Part shown: one piece after another, positions 1-12,889 of the stretch | Numbering within the stretch: the first letter of the stretch is position 1 | Layout: every line of letters starts with the position of its first letter | NCBI GenBank assembly: GCA_030686995.1 | Contig: CM060706.1 | Coordinates: 142,375,505 to 142,439,504, forward strand | Direction: 5' to 3' | From: Artemisia argyi | Lineage: Eukaryota; Streptophyta; Magnoliopsida; Asterales; Asteraceae | DNA: 64,000 nucleotides | Program-made: the position numbers and the translations under genes | Notes under the pieces: model-generated | The model's database searches: none | Told to the model about the DNA's origin: nothing | The model's input: the letters and a program-made list of their open reading frames with translations, nothing else

Positions 1-3000
1 ACTTTATTCAAGTAACACAAAAAGTTAATTCGAGTCATCATCGTCGACGTGCAAACTCGGGCCTCCACGAATAGCGCGCAATAGTGTGATTGTGTGAAAC
101 GGGACAAACTACACCAAACATAGACTTGGGCGCGTGACGAAAAGTTAAAGCCGCCATGAAATTAAAATCTACGCTGTAGAATTTATTTCTCTTACATTTC
201 AGACGCCGCGCTTGTTTATCAGCTTGCCTATTTTGTCGTCATGATATTAAACCACTAACTGTTTAAGAATATTGATTTAGGCTTCAAGCACGTGGCGAAA
301 ATAAATGTTTAAATGACCATGATACATCATGTTGCTAATCAAAGAGATAGATAAATGAATACGAGTTCAATTCAAATAAAAAATATAGGCTCACTATTTT
401 GCTTACATTCACAATATTTCACAAAATAATCGATCATGTTGATGTAGATATGAGAGATCCTCTATCATTTAAATTAAACCTAATTTTGAAAAAAAATATC
501 CTGTAATGCTAAGTTTAAGTTGTCATTTGAACTAGTAGATGATAGGTTAGAAGGCCAAGATAGCGGATTATGATCCATTAGGTTTTGCATATGTATCTCT
601 ATTGTGCGTGAATAATAATCAAAACTTACAAGGAATTCTTATCATGAGCGGGTCTGATCCCGAGAAATGGTTGGTCGTCTCCTCAAAAATATAACCGCCA
701 CCATTTATTCCTTCATTACGAAAAAAATGCAATTTTTGGCCAAAAATGTTCCCTCATATAGTTTTGGCCACAACTTTTTAATCGTATGGAGTTAATTGAT
801 GCGTCAGCGTCAATCCCTTCGTTTTCAAATTCTACACAAAAGCTTACCAAGATCACCTTCCTTAGCCGCCGGGCGTCGCTGGAAGCCGACTTCCGAAAAA
901 GGAAAAAAATATACACTTTTCTTTTATTGTTGATGTTTGTGCATGATGATGATTAATCTGTGCTTGTTATCGGATATCTTCATCAACAAATTTGTTATTT
1001 GCTTTTGCTACTGCTTTTATTTGATTTTTTTTTTTGTTATTTGAAGAATTGTTTTCGCTTGCTGTTGGATATCTTCATAAAAAACAAATTTTATTTGCTA
1101 TTGCTTTGTGTTTTAAGTTTTCTCACCGGTCCGAGTTGTCACACTATGGAGGAGTACTTAGTAATAGGTTAGATGGTCCAAAAGCGATTGCGGGTTATAC
1201 CTCCATTAAGGTTTGCTCATATATCTCTATATATTGTGCATGAATAATAATTATAATAGCATACGGGAAATTCTATAATCCAACATTATCAACTTTGTAT
1301 ATTTTGCGACCATATATGATATATACATCTAAGACTTACAATTTCAGAAGAAAGTGTTTATAAGATTCTGGTGTATAAAGTCCTTCCCAAATGGATTACC
1401 TAAGAAATTATACAACTCTCGTCCATTGGTCGTGCTACATTTCCATCTTACAACTCTCGTCCATTGGTCGTGCTTTCTTAAGTTTTCTTAAAAGCACTTA
1501 ATAATAGAATTATACCAATGAAGCACAAAGCATGCAGCAAGGAAACTTCCCTAAAACATACTGTAATTCATTCCACTATCCACATTCCACATTAGCTTCA
1601 CCAAATTTTGAATAATTTATAAAACATATGAATTGAAAATATATCATGTGCAGCCTGCCAAGCAAAGCTGTATTAGGCTCCACTAGCTACCAGTCATCTC
1701 CATTTTGTATAAACAATTCACAAATCTGAAGATCTACACTAACATTATTCCAAATGCAGGCAATTTCTCCCCTATACTGACTGGATTTCAAGAATTTAAT
1801 TAGTTGCCACGTTCATAAGTTTACCAAACAACCGGCAACATGACAAGATAACTGTAGTAGCAATGACTAGGACTATAATTAAGAAATACCCATTCAGTAT
1901 CTTGTTCCTATGCATGTAAATGTTGGTCAATTATATATGTTTTTTACTCTATGCTTAACTGTGATTGTCTGAGAATATGCAACAAGATTGATTCCTTGTG
2001 ATATGATCTGGATTCTGGACTGGTCAAACTTATACATCAAATGATAATCCACACGCATGGTTAATCGTTTTGAATATTAAACAAATGTCAATGATGAATG
2101 TGATACAGAAAACCTTGGTTGTTTTTCTTCTGTGGTGTTGGTTGTTGATTATAATAATTGGTTATTGATTCTATATGGTAGGTTTTTGTTTTCCCACTTG
2201 CTTTAAACAAGCTAAAAGGATAATATGCGTCGATCTATAGTCATCTTTCTTGCCATTCTAGGCAACTTTCGGTTAATTAGGAGCCACTTTCAATTAATTA
2301 AGAACTTCCATTTTTTGCTTCATGTGCTCTAAGATAGAAAGGGTGCCTGCTAGAAGCTCATGAAGATCTGGTACGAGTGTAAGGACTTACGGTCTGAGAT
2401 TCAGCAATGGGACACGCATGCTTAAGTTAAAATATAAATCTAGCAAAAACAGTTATCAATTCCAATTCCAATTCCAGTGGTTAAGATTGTGTACATGTTA
2501 TAATGGTCAAATTCTTATTCTAGGTGACAGCATTGGCTAGAGTTTATGAGCTAGTTTCAGGCGCATTCAACTGTGGTGCTAACACATAACGGAAAGACAA
2601 ACACGATATCTAAAAGACACGTTTTGTGAAAAAAGTTTATTATGTTGCTGAACAAATTCTCAAGGTTACGAAAGACAGCCTAGAGTAATTCTATTTTTGG
2701 CAGCTTGGCCAATACTTCTAAATCCAAAATGGCGTCAAATAACAAAAAATTGCTTCAATCAACACATGAAAATCAGAAAGTGTTGATTGTAGGTTACTCA
2801 CCTCACAAATGAGATAAAACTGAACCAGAATTCATAGAGAAAAACCCAAATTGTCGAACTTAGAGCCGCAGCAGACGAAATTTTGGCTTCACAGTTGGGC
2901 CAAACATCCAGCTATTTGTCATAACATCCAACCCATCATGAGCTTTTAATGGATAATTCACGGAACATACTCCTTATGGATCGAAAGTTATGCTTGTTTC

Positions 3001-3203
3001 AAGTAGATCTGGTTTCCATCGCTATGCTCCCATTGATCCATGAAATTGTCTGCCAACTGCATAGGTTGTGACATTGTTCAGCGATTCCCTATAATTTCTC
3101 CAAGTTCTCAGAAATATTTCAGTTCTGAAATTGTGTGGTACTAAACTTCACATTTAGATGTCTGTCTGTATAATTTGCAAGAAATCAGGAATAAGGTCAT
3201 CTA
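1..3203. other. Intergenic, AT-rich, with diverged local repeats
   Basis: I see no supportable gene here. The stretch is AT-rich with many stops in all frames. It holds diverged direct repeats: about 536-625 resembles 1152-1248 (both end in a CTCTAT..TTGTGCRTGAATAATAA block), and 968-1012 resembles 1061-1108 (both start GGATATCTTCAT). These look like remnants of an old duplication or MITE. The last few hundred bases lie downstream of the PPR gene, which is read leftwards, and probably include its 3' UTR. I cannot place a polyadenylation site. Confidence 0.5.
1411..1475. repeat. 25-bp direct repeat, two copies
   Basis: ACAACTCTCGTCCATTGGTC followed by GTGCT occurs at about 1411-1435 and again at 1451-1475, identical, with 15 bp between. 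It is a short, recent tandem duplication with no evident function. Confidence 0.8.
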
Positions 3204-5168
3204 TTAGAGATCCCGTGTTTGACATCCCATCTCTTCAACTTCATACCTTAATGCCTTCAAATGATCGGTTAGCTGATCCAACAACTCATACACATCACTT
3301 GACAACTCATTTCTCTGATCATCAACCATAAACTCGTAGACATGCCCGTTAACCTCAACAGAACTGACACCTCCACTTTTCTTGATACCTTGATCCTTCA
3401 TTAATTTCCTTATGTTCTTCACATCGTGCCATCTTTTAGCTTCAGAGAACATGTTTGATACAAGCACATAAATTCCTGAAGTATACGGCTCTAGCTCCAA
3501 AACTTGTTTTAAAACTTGCTTCCCCATTTTAATATTCCCGTGTATCCTACAAGCTCCAAGCAAAGAACCCCAAACTACAGCGTCTGGCTTCATTGGCATT
3601 TCAATTATTAGTTTAACAGCTTCACCAAATAGTCCTACTCGTCCAAACAGATCAATCATACAAGCATAGTGTTCAATATCATGTGGTATTTTGTAGACAC
3701 TAGTCATTTGGTCGAAGTAGTATTTACCTAAAGCTACGAGACCACTGTGACAACATGCAGAAAGCAAGCCCATGAAGGTGATCGGATCAGGCTGTATCCC
3801 ACTAGCCTGCATGCTATCGAAGAGTTCAACTGCTTTAAGCCCACACCCATGTAAGGCTAGTGCTCCAATCATAACATTCCACGAAACAAGATTCTTCTCG
3901 GGCATTTCAGAAAAGATACTTAAAGAAGTATCCAACAACCCACATTTGGCATACATGTCTGTTAACGAATTAAACAATGTGACACTAGGTGTTACATAGT
4001 TAGAACATATATAACTATGGACCTTTTTCCCCGTTTCCAAATCACCAATTTGACAGCAAGCTGAAAGAACGCTAGCTAGAGTCGTCTCATCAGGATTTAG
4101 TCCAGCATTAAACATATCACTGTACAGACCCAAAGCTTTACTATACAAACCTTTTTGTAAATAGCAAGAAATCATCGAATTCCAAGAAACCACATTTTTT
4201 AACGGCATTTTATAAAATAGATCCTTTGCAGACTCCACTAGACCATATTTAGCATAAGCACTAACCATAGACGTCCACGAAACCACATTTTTATCACTCA
4301 TTCGGTCAAAGAAAGTTTGAGCTGTTTCCAAATGTCCACACTTTGCGTACATGTCCACAATAGCATTTTGAACATAAATATCAATACGATCCCTAGTAGT
4401 CACGATATACGAATGCAAGAGTCTTCCCAACACTTCCTGGCCCTTTTGTGAACAAACAGAAAACAAGCTAACAAACGTAAAATCATCAGGCTCCACACCT
4501 ACTTCCCTCATCATCCGAAACAACAAAAAGGCTTCCTTAAAATCACCCATCTTAGAATACCCACCAATCATCGTATTCCACGTAACCAAACTCCTATCAC
4601 CCATATCATCAAAAACCTTTCTCGAACACCTAATCTCCCCACACCCACAATAAACACTAATCAACCCATTTTGCACATAAACATTCTTCTCAAACCCCAT
4701 CTTCACAACCCGAACATGTACCAAAACCCCTTCTAACAACCCACATAACACCGCACACGCCTTCAGCACAAAAGGGTACGTAAACTCATTCGGTTCAATC
4801 CCAAAACAAATCATCTCCTTATAAAGATCAAAACCCTTAATCATTTTCTCATTATTAACATAACCCCTGATCAAACTGTTATACATATGTCTATTTCTTT
4901 GAGGCATTTGATCGAACACATGGTGGGCGTAACGTAAATCCGGGGTTTTCGATAAGGCGCAAAAGGAGATTAGCTTGCTGATTGTGATTGGGTCTTGATG
5001 GAGTCCATGAATGATGATTTGGGTGTGAGTCTGTTTGAGTTTAGTCATTGATTCACATTTTTCAATGTTGGATATCAAAGTATTAGTGTTGGTTAAGGAT
5101 GAATAGGAAAGTGAGTGTGTTTTGATTTGGCGGGAAAAAACGTTTAAATGTTTAATAGATGTGAACAT
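3204..5168 (-). CDS. Pentatricopeptide-repeat protein, PLS class, E-type C-terminus
   Basis: Single-exon ORF of 654 codons on the minus strand. The first ~35 residues (MFTSIKHLNVFSRQIKTHSL..) are basic and Ser/Thr-rich with almost no acidic residues, as in a mitochondrial or plastid presequence. Residues ~60-560 form about a dozen helix-turn-helix repeats with the usual signatures, such as NVVSWTSMVSAYAKYG, NAIVDMYAKCGHLETA and GLLSACCHSGL. Repeat length alternates as in PLS-class proteins. The end (EPYTSGIYVLVSNMFSEAKR.. then SSVEVNGHVYEFMVDD) matches E and partial E+ motifs; no DYW deaminase domain follows. Proteins of this class bind organelle RNA base by base and usually specify C-to-U editing sites, recruiting a deaminase in trans. 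The absence of introns is typical of the family. The ORF has no internal lesion, so it is probably functional. The target transcript cannot be told from the sequence by eye. Overall architecture resembles Arabidopsis E-type editing factors, but I do not assign an orthologue. Confidence 0.93.
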   Translation of the reverse strand: MFTSIKHLNVFSRQIKTHSLSYSSLTNTNTLISNIEKCESMTKLKQTHTQIIIHGLHQDPITISKLISFCALSKTPDLRYAHHVFDQMPQRNRHMYNSLIRGYVNNEKMIKGFDLYKEMICFGIEPNEFTYPFVLKACAVLCGLLEGVLVHVRVVKMGFEKNVYVQNGLISVYCGCGEIRCSRKVFDDMGDRSLVTWNTMIGGYSKMGDFKEAFLLFRMMREVGVEPDDFTFVSLFSVCSQKGQEVLGRLLHSYIVTTRDRIDIYVQNAIVDMYAKCGHLETAQTFFDRMSDKNVVSWTSMVSAYAKYGLVESAKDLFYKMPLKNVVSWNSMISCYLQKGLYSKALGLYSDMFNAGLNPDETTLASVLSACCQIGDLETGKKVHSYICSNYVTPSVTLFNSLTDMYAKCGLLDTSLSIFSEMPEKNLVSWNVMIGALALHGCGLKAVELFDSMQASGIQPDPITFMGLLSACCHSGLVALGKYYFDQMTSVYKIPHDIEHYACMIDLFGRVGLFGEAVKLIIEMPMKPDAVVWGSLLGACRIHGNIKMGKQVLKQVLELEPYTSGIYVLVSNMFSEAKRWHDVKNIRKLMKDQGIKKSGGVSSVEVNGHVYEFMVDDQRNELSSDVYELLDQLTDHLKALRYEVEEMGCQTRDL

Positions 5169-6798
5169 GTTCGGTAAATTTAGTACATAACTTTTACAAA
5201 GTGTACATGAGTGAGTGATATGATTATAGCTTGAAAAATTAGTTTATTTTGAATATTCAGGCCTCTTGATAAGTTGTTGTACATTGGAATCTCACTTGTA
5301 GCTAACTTGTTTCCACTATGTTGTACTACAATTTTATAAATGTTACTTTACATGCATTAATTTTGTTAAGTTTATGAAAAAGTCTAAAAACTAAGACCAT
5401 GTGTAATGGTCGGTTGACTAGTCAGTCGGTCGCTTAGGTCGACGCGTCGGCCACCATTACACACCCTTATTTGTGACGCGTCGAGCAAGTGAAGTAGCTT
5501 TCTATTTGAAACGCCAAAGATTTTTATTTTTTTACGCTAGACATCATCCTATACACCGTATAGTATAATATATATACACCGTATAGGTTGTATCATTATT
5601 AATTTTTTTCTTCTAAAACTGCACTTTGAGCCGTTTCCGAAACATGAAACTGAACATAACTTAACATATATCATTGTTAAACATAACACCAATGCGAAAC
5701 TGAACATAACATATATCATTATTAAACATAACACCAATGCTTCATTACAGTTTCATACACTATAGATTCTTATAAACCCAATACAACGAAAAGTGGGTAT
5801 TTTTCAAGCTTGTTCCAAACACTCCATTTCCTATACTACTATTATAAGTTTGACACATAACATTAAACGTTTCCAGAAATCATTTCATTTGACTTCAAAA
5901 GACACATGGGCGTAAGTAGCTGTATCAAGAGGAGGTAAAAGAAGGCTCGTTACCAACACAAGCATCACCGATAGCTAACCCTTTGGTCCTTTCCCCTTGA
6001 CCTTTAGCACATCGCTTGGTTCACCTATAAAACATGATATATAAAGCAGCGTGAGTAAACGAAAGTGCGGCTAGCAATAAACACACAATATAATAACCAT
6101 AATGCAAACTGTATCATACGTGTAATTCCCAGTTTTACTTAAGAATACATTTAATATTAAGAAACAAAGTTTATTACTAGTTGAGTTCTTAGTCGAGAGA
6201 CAAACTCGGGTTATGGGAGGTACAAATGAGTGATATAATCAATCAGACAAAATGAGTAAATTCACTAACGCACACAGATTGTAGTACACTCTCTCTCACA
6301 CACACATCTTGTGTCTAAAACCTTGCACACTTCTTATTTATGATACTACCAACATACTTTCTAGACTATTATTACATTTAATTGTAATTCCTAACAATCT
6401 ATCCAATGTAATATTAGTCTGGGTTAGGTCTAGGTGCCTTTCAGCGTATATTCCCTTAGGATGAGTCCTCGAAGTTGAAGCGTAGAGAATCTCTGACAAG
6501 TACGGAATGATGTTTTCTTCTTCGTTCTGGTCTTCTTTCATTAGTGGGTTATTTGCTTCTTTAGTGTGCAGGGTGCACTACGGGAAACACAAAAGAAAAG
6601 ATGAGGTGGGCTACTTTTTCCCCTCCCCTCTCTCAGTCTCTTGCATGAAACTAGCGGGAAACACATAAATTGGTCTTTTGCGGGATTACACTCCCGAAGA
6701 AAAAAAGAGAGAGACAATGGAGAAAGCTAGTGGGGACCTAGGAGAGAGAATAATTATTTTATTGTATTGTGAGAGAGAGGTAGTGCCGTAGTGGGACA
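5169..6798. other. Intergenic; PPR upstream region and small repeats
   Basis: The first few hundred bases precede the PPR start codon and should contain its promoter, but no TATA or other element is convincing. At 5399-5465 a short inverted repeat (TGTAATGGTCGG .. CCACCATTACA) looks like a tiny MITE relic. At 5645-5740 a ~52-bp unit (AAACTGAACATAAC..AACACCAATGC) is repeated in tandem. The rest has only short, unsupported ORFs. Confidence 0.5.
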
Positions 6799-6828
6799 CT
6801 AGCTATAATACCCATGCACGCACGTGGT
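6799..6828 (-). mobile_element. Helitron-like 3' terminus (minus strand)
   Basis: Read on the minus strand, a short hairpin (CCACG-TGCGTG-CATGG, one G-T pair) is followed after about nine bases by CTAG and then a host T. This is the order expected at a Helitron 3' end: hairpin, ~10 nt, CTRR, insertion between A and T. The matching 5' TC end should lie to the right, but I could not identify it. The terminus sequence differs from that of the Helitrons at 8616 and 42500. Confidence 0.45.
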
Positions 6829-7235
6829 TGAAACATGAATTACATTTAATTTAGATATTACACGTGAATTTTTAATGTTGCATATTTTAATTCAAAATAA
6901 TTATATATAGTTATTCTTTTTTTAGCATCAATATCTATACTTAAACTTTAAACATAAACAGATGAATACTTATGAGTCGTTGCATTATAATCACAATTTA
7001 AATAGTGAAAAATTAATTAACAACAACAATAATAAGCATTTGTTTCTATTCGTATATTTATAATATTGTATGTTCAGAGTCTTTGGTATTATGAATAATT
7101 TAATTAAAAAATAAAAGTAATAACAACAATTAACTAATAAAAAAGGGTTCTTTGTAAATATAAACTGTACACTACATTTGTTAGAGTTATTTATAAAAAT
7201 AGAGTGAATCTAATATTATTTTATAAAGTTTAGAA

Positions 7236-7306
7236 CTTTTTTTGTTTTTGTTTTTGTTTTTGTTTTGTTTTTTGTTTTTTGTTTTTTTTGTTTTTTTGTT
7301 TTTTTT
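7236..7306. repeat. (GTTTTT)n low-complexity tract
   Basis: About 70 bases of GTTTTT/GTTTTTT units, slightly irregular. A simple sequence repeat with no evident function. Confidence 0.9.
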
Positions 7307-7382
7307 GGAACAATAAAGTTTAGAACTTGGTGATAAATTGTATTCAACAATCAGAATATAACATTATTTTTGGAGTAAAATT

Positions 7383-7476
7383 TACATAAATGGTCTTTGT
7401 GATTTGGCGAATGCGACTTTAAACTATCAGAGATGATAGATGCAACTTTTGTCAAACCACAAAGACCATTTATGTA
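7383..7476. mobile_element. Short inverted-repeat element (MITE-like)
   Basis: Two ~24-bp arms (ACATAAATGGTCTTTGTG and CACAAAGACCATTTATGT) lie in inverted orientation about 45 bp apart. The ~95-bp unit could fold into a hairpin and is MITE-like, but I could not define a target duplication or superfamily. Confidence 0.55.
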
Positions 7477-7684
7477 ATTTATTCTTATTTTTATATTTAT
7501 TCATTATAATTTTACATTTATAAATTTATTTTAAAATTTTTGTTTACTATATGAATATATAAGAATTTACCTGTGAAAATTGTGATATAAGTACAACTAA
7601 TAAATATGCATGAGTTTGTCATTACGTATTAATATCTATTAATATTTTTTTATAAAATTTTATTGGATGAAAGATTTATCTTTG

Positions 7685-8205
7685 TTTAGCTAACATAGAT
7701 GTTGAGGTTGAGGTTGATGTTGTTGTTGTTTAACTTTAACTATTGATATTATGTTGTACAAAATGTGCGAGTTTAGTAGCACTTAATGAGCGTTGATGAA
7801 GTTAAAATATCTTTCGTAAATTTTTTTAAAAATGGTTTTCCGGATATCTGTATATAAACTTTAAATAATAATTACATGAGTCGTTGTTATAAGTACAATC
7901 TCATATTTGATATCATGTTGTACAAAATATGTGAGTTTAGTAGCACGAGCGTTGTCATTGTTAAAAGTTAAAATATATCCGTATATAAAGTTTTATTTAG
8001 TTGACATAGATGTTGTGGTTGTTGTTGTTTAACTTTTAACAATTGGTATCATGTTGTACCATATGTGCGAGTTTAGTAGCAGATAATAAGCTGATGAAGT
8101 TAAAATGTACTCCGTAAAGTTTTTTAAAAATGTTTTCAAGATATTCGTATATACACTTTAAATAATAATTACATGAGTCATTGTTATAAGTACAATTGCG
8201 TATAT
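7685..8205. repeat. Diverged tandem duplication, ~310-bp period
   Basis: About 7685-7905 and 7995-8205 share long stretches, including ACATAGATGTTG, ATCATGTTGTAC.., GCGAGTTTAGTAGCA and TTTAAATAATAATTACATGA. A third partial copy of the GAGTTTAGTAGCA block lies near 7930. The copies differ by many substitutions and indels. No coding potential. Confidence 0.7.
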
Positions 8206-11094
8206 TTATTTTCATATCACAGTATCTCATGATTAAAATTTGATATTTATATTATCGTTAATAATAATTTAGCCGTATTTAATATTTAAATCCGTGTACG
8301 CATAGATTAAACTTTTAAATACGATAACATGAGTCCTTATTTAACGTACATAGTAAAAAGAATATTAATAGATGAAAGTTTAAAATTAATATTTATTTTA
8401 AAAATATTTAACGTATATTAAACCTAATTCGTATATTTATAAAATTTTGTAAGTTTAATGGATGGAAGTCTCAAGCCGATACTAATACTCATGTAATTGT
8501 AAACAAAGTTCATATTACAAAGTATAGGGGGTAGTAAGAGGTTATTTTTTTATTATCAGAAGTTATCAAAAAAACATGGAAATTTATAATTTTACACTTA
8601 ACTCCATATAATATACTAGCTTCAAGACTCGCCCGATGGGCGGGCTAGCTCTATCAGTTTATTTCAATTAATAGTATATTAATAAAATAAAACATCAAAA
8701 TACCATACGAATACGCATTCAATTTTAAAAAAAGATACATAATGTAAGGAATATATGTATCATTATTGGTGTCTACTGAATCACCCTCGTATTCTTTAAC
8801 ATATCAATAAAAAAATTGATTCTTATTTATAGATAATGGACTCAACTAAAGAATGCCACATAAGCCTTTTTCATAAGTCTCAAAAAGTAAAGCATCGGGA
8901 TTAAAGTTTGTGGTGACAAAGGGTGGCCTATTCCTCCTTCCAACAACACCAATCATGCAAAAATACGGGCTTCACATAAAGATCAATGGCATGCATCGTA
9001 AATACTCCTAAAACTATGATAGATTAAGTATGTGACCTGTAGAAAACATGTTTATCAAATTATTAATCTCAAGTAATAAGAGTTTGTTAAATGTGCAGTG
9101 ATAGTTTAACATCTTTTATATCGAAGGTGCAACCTGGTTCATAACAATAATATGAATATTCTTCAAATCAATGAATGTGATAAATGGAAAATATAAGGTT
9201 AATAACTTCTACCATATACATTATCATGTATCAAGAAGTGTAATAAAGTACGGTATCAATTATCATGTATCAATAACTTAAATAACGTAAAGATCAAGTT
9301 TTGCCAGGAAAAGAAAAGAAGTTAGTAAATATGTATACAAATTGAATTTTAGAGAAGTGAGTCTACACGGGTTTGGGTTGAAATAGGTATTAAAGGGTCT
9401 GTTCGAATTGGGCAACCAACAAACACTACTAACCATCTTTTTTACTAATGGGTCGGTTTAGATCATAGTGAAATACATGAGAACATAAAACTTGGTTCCA
9501 TCGTGTAATATGCCAATTATTTACCCACGAAATCTATGTTATAGACACATTAATAACTAAAATAAGTGAATCTTACAAAAAGGAAATCAAATGAAATTGT
9601 TTGAAGTGTAAGTAAAAGAAAGTATGATTCTCTAGATTGCTTAAGAAAACCAACCGCCTAAGACACTTTTTCCAATCATTCATATCTTTGTGCATCATCA
9701 ACATAAGCAAAATGAATCTCATTTTCAAATCAAGTCAATATACCACTTTTTTGTCTATGTGTTTTTACGAATTGAATTTCAACTATTTTCATTAGTAGAC
9801 TAATAAAATAACCTTTGCACAAAAACTTATTTTGTTTAAAATACATGTGGAGTTCTTTTAGAATTAAGACGATATAGAAAAAAGGCTGGAAGAAAGGCTT
9901 CGCAGATTCAACAGAATTCATTCATCTCTAAATGCTACTTATACTGATATCTCATTTGTTGCCCACCTCGAGTTAATTCTAGTTTGATAATTCACAAATA
10001 GATATTTACTAAAACAGTAAAACATATGCTACTCAAATTACATCAGGTTTAGATGAACAAATTTTAAATTCATATAAAATAAAGTGAAACGACAAAAAGT
10101 AAGAGGTGTTAACAAATAAATAATACGTTGTATATTCACATTGGTTTTAGTCATAAGCACGTAAATAATGTATATTACCTTATGTGATCACATTTTCTTC
10201 AACTTGAGCTTGTATTTTCTCCTTGACGCGCTTAAAATGCTTCTTATTTTTTATAGTCATCACTATGATAGCAGTTGGATGGCGTAAGGAAGCCCAGCCC
10301 CATTGGCACTGTTATCTTCATATTCCTCATAGTCTGTCTAAAAAAGACGATGTTCAAGCAATACACAGATTCGTGGGGCTGTTTAATGAACTATCAACTT
10401 AGAGTGTTTGACAAAACCAATTAGGTAAGGAATAGCTGTAAAATTATAAAAGTAAGCTCGCAATCCTTATGTCTTGGCCTTGGGTTATTTCTAATTCGAG
10501 TTCTTTGAATAATATTAATCATATAAACACATATCCAAACAACTACACAATATGTAAACCAATTGATAAAAGCTAAAATGATTACATTCATCATCAATAA
10601 CCGCAATTTGCCCAACTTCATGCTCATTTCTACAAACCCGATAAATCTGATCCTAAATAGTAACGAAAAGCCTAATTAGTTTTCAAACTTTTAAAAACCC
10701 GACTAATTGACACCTTTAAAACAATCAAAACTCTCATAAGTCAAAAATCATACATGGATCTCAAAAGACATTCATACCAAAGCTAGAATCTTTTTTAAGC
10801 TACTGTATGAAGTAGCTCTACATTTCCTTAAGCCACGATCTCGCCTTTTTGTTAACACTATATTTCATGATGAAAATCAACTTGGTGACAAATTTTGGAG
10901 GTTGCAAACAATTTTCCATATGAAACTAATGAATTCAAGTGCTTGTCATTTCTCACCACTCTTAAGTGTTCATCATAATATGAGTTAAACTATTCCAAAA
11001 TTGTACAATTATTTAGACATACGACACAAACAGTTCTAACTTATTCCAAAAAGCTTACATGCAAAAAAAATCACAATTTGGTCAAAAGCTTACT

Positions 11095-12330
11095 TGTTTG
11101 CTTCGATAAATTCTCTATACTCTTTCTTCATTTTGACCCCTGATACACTCCTGCATATTCATTCATGGATGCAAGTAACTCAGAATTCAAGCATAACATG
11201 TTTAGATAAACAGATTTACAACACTTTTGATATTATAGAAGATATATAATAAAATTAAAGCCAAAAATGAAGAACAAATTTGTCAACCTGATTATTTCTT
11301 TATGCTTAAAGAATTGGACACATGGTGTACCCATGATATTTGTTGCCTCTACAATTTCTGCATCTTCTAATATCAATCTTAACAAAGTGGACATTTTATT
11401 CAAACTCATCTATCTCCTGTCATTAATCAATATTTACAATATTATTACAATCGTATATTTACAAAGAAAGGTAAGTAAAATATGGAAAATAATATTAACT
11501 TTAATATAAGTCATATATTCACATATTTATCTACTTTACACACATTATCAATAAAGAGTAGCATTACCTTGCTAATCGGCTTCAAGGTCCTACATTGACC
11601 ACATGATGGTGATGTATATAATACACAAATGAGCCTTGGACTTTCATGTTACAATTTACGCACTGCATATTGTGGATAGAGAGGAAAAAGATAAGCATAA
11701 ACCCCAAAAAATATGACCACATTTTGCATATATATAGTGAAGATAAGAGCATAAAACATCAATTATTTAAACTTTTAGTAGATCTAATACTTGACCCTTG
11801 TGCTTGGTAAGTGTAATTTCAAATCCTTCATTCTCGTCTCTTTGTTCAAGCGCGCTTTTAGCTTCTTCAAAATGGGGCTGTGAAAATAATGCAAGCGGGT
11901 ATGGTTTAAAATGTATGAAGCAGTGAAAGATTATTATGGTATTGGGACTTGAAAACCCGAATAGCTTGGATTATATATTATAAATACCTGATGAAATTCA
12001 ACAAGAAGATTATTGCTAGCAAGATATCTCTCAACTGATAGTGCAGCAATGCATCCTGATCCAGCTGCAGTTATGGCTTGCCTCCATTCATGGTCCTATA
12101 AAAATTTCGACAATATTGGTTATATGAAAAAAATAGAAATAGATAAATAGAAAGAAGTGAAGTCAAAAGGTTTTATTATCTCTTTGAACGTCTCTAGCAG
12201 CAAAAAACCCTAAATCGGAAGTCTTTACAGTACCTTCCTTAACCAAAATATACCCTGTGTCATCAAGATCAACTTGGCCTCCGAGCAATTGGCTATTTGG
12301 AGAATGACCAATTTCATAAAATATTTTTAA
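11095..12330 (-). pseudogene. NTRC: Captured 3' half of NADPH-thioredoxin reductase C
   Basis: Six exon-like blocks on the minus strand read, in order, as the C-terminal half of plastid NTRC, a thioredoxin reductase fused to a thioredoxin domain that keeps 2-Cys peroxiredoxin reduced. They are: ~12325-12180 ([10 protein letters not shown].. and FAARDVQ); ~12107-11991 (DHEWRQA.., [16 protein letters not shown]); ~11875-11789 (ITLTKHKG); ~11672-11570 ([19 protein letters not shown]); ~11407-11283 ([15 protein letters not shown]); and 11154-11095 (SGVKMKKEYREFIEANK, the family's usual C-terminus). It is dead: TAA replaces Tyr just before HESPR (11649-11651), the thioredoxin motif CGPC reads CGQC (11592-11603), the GD of the nucleotide-binding motif reads RD, and the exon near 11400 has a stop and a small deletion. 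Intron gaps remain, so capture was from genomic DNA, not from a processed transcript. It lies wholly inside Helitron F, and no 5' half of the gene is visible. Confidence 0.85.
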
Positions 12331-12889
12331 CCACATTATAAATGAATTATAAATATGCATATTGAAACAATAGAACAGTCATATTCAAGACTTACTGATG
12401 AATTACGATGTCTTCCATCATAAATATTTAGGCAAAGTTACTACCATCCTTTTTTGTTTCAACTTTAGTTCAACATAATTGGATTCTTCACTTGTCCTAA
12501 TACCATTGTCATCCAGAAAGTAAGTGTTGTTACCATTCCTATTAGTCTTTTGAGTATCTCTTGGGACAATGAATAGAAATGGTGATGGTAGCCATTTACA
12601 CATTTATAACCACACATAGCCTATGTAACGACTATTGCTAAATGTTTAGTGTTTAAAGCCAGAAATCCATAATTACCTATTAGTAGTAGCCCTGGAAATA
12701 CAAACAAATCCCTATGGCAACTATTAGTGATGATTATGAAATTCTACTTTACAGTTCAAACTATAGCCATTGGTTATCAGATCCTCAAGAAACTGGTGAG
12801 ATTCCTAAAGTCCAGCTACCGGGTATACCTAGGTGCATATGGTGAGAACCATAATACAGGAGAACAGACTTATACATGATGATTGTGCT

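Larger units (their letters stand above)
6829..8615. other. AT-rich intergenic or degraded transposon sequence
   Basis: No gene seen. If the Helitron terminus at 6799 is real, part of this stretch is the body of that element. It contains the low-complexity run at 7236-7306, the inverted repeat at 7383-7476 and the diverged tandem duplication at 7685-8205, listed separately. Confidence 0.5.

Noticed and set aside
3772..3999. Plus-strand ORF inside the PPR gene
   Set aside because: Antisense shadow of the PPR coding frame.
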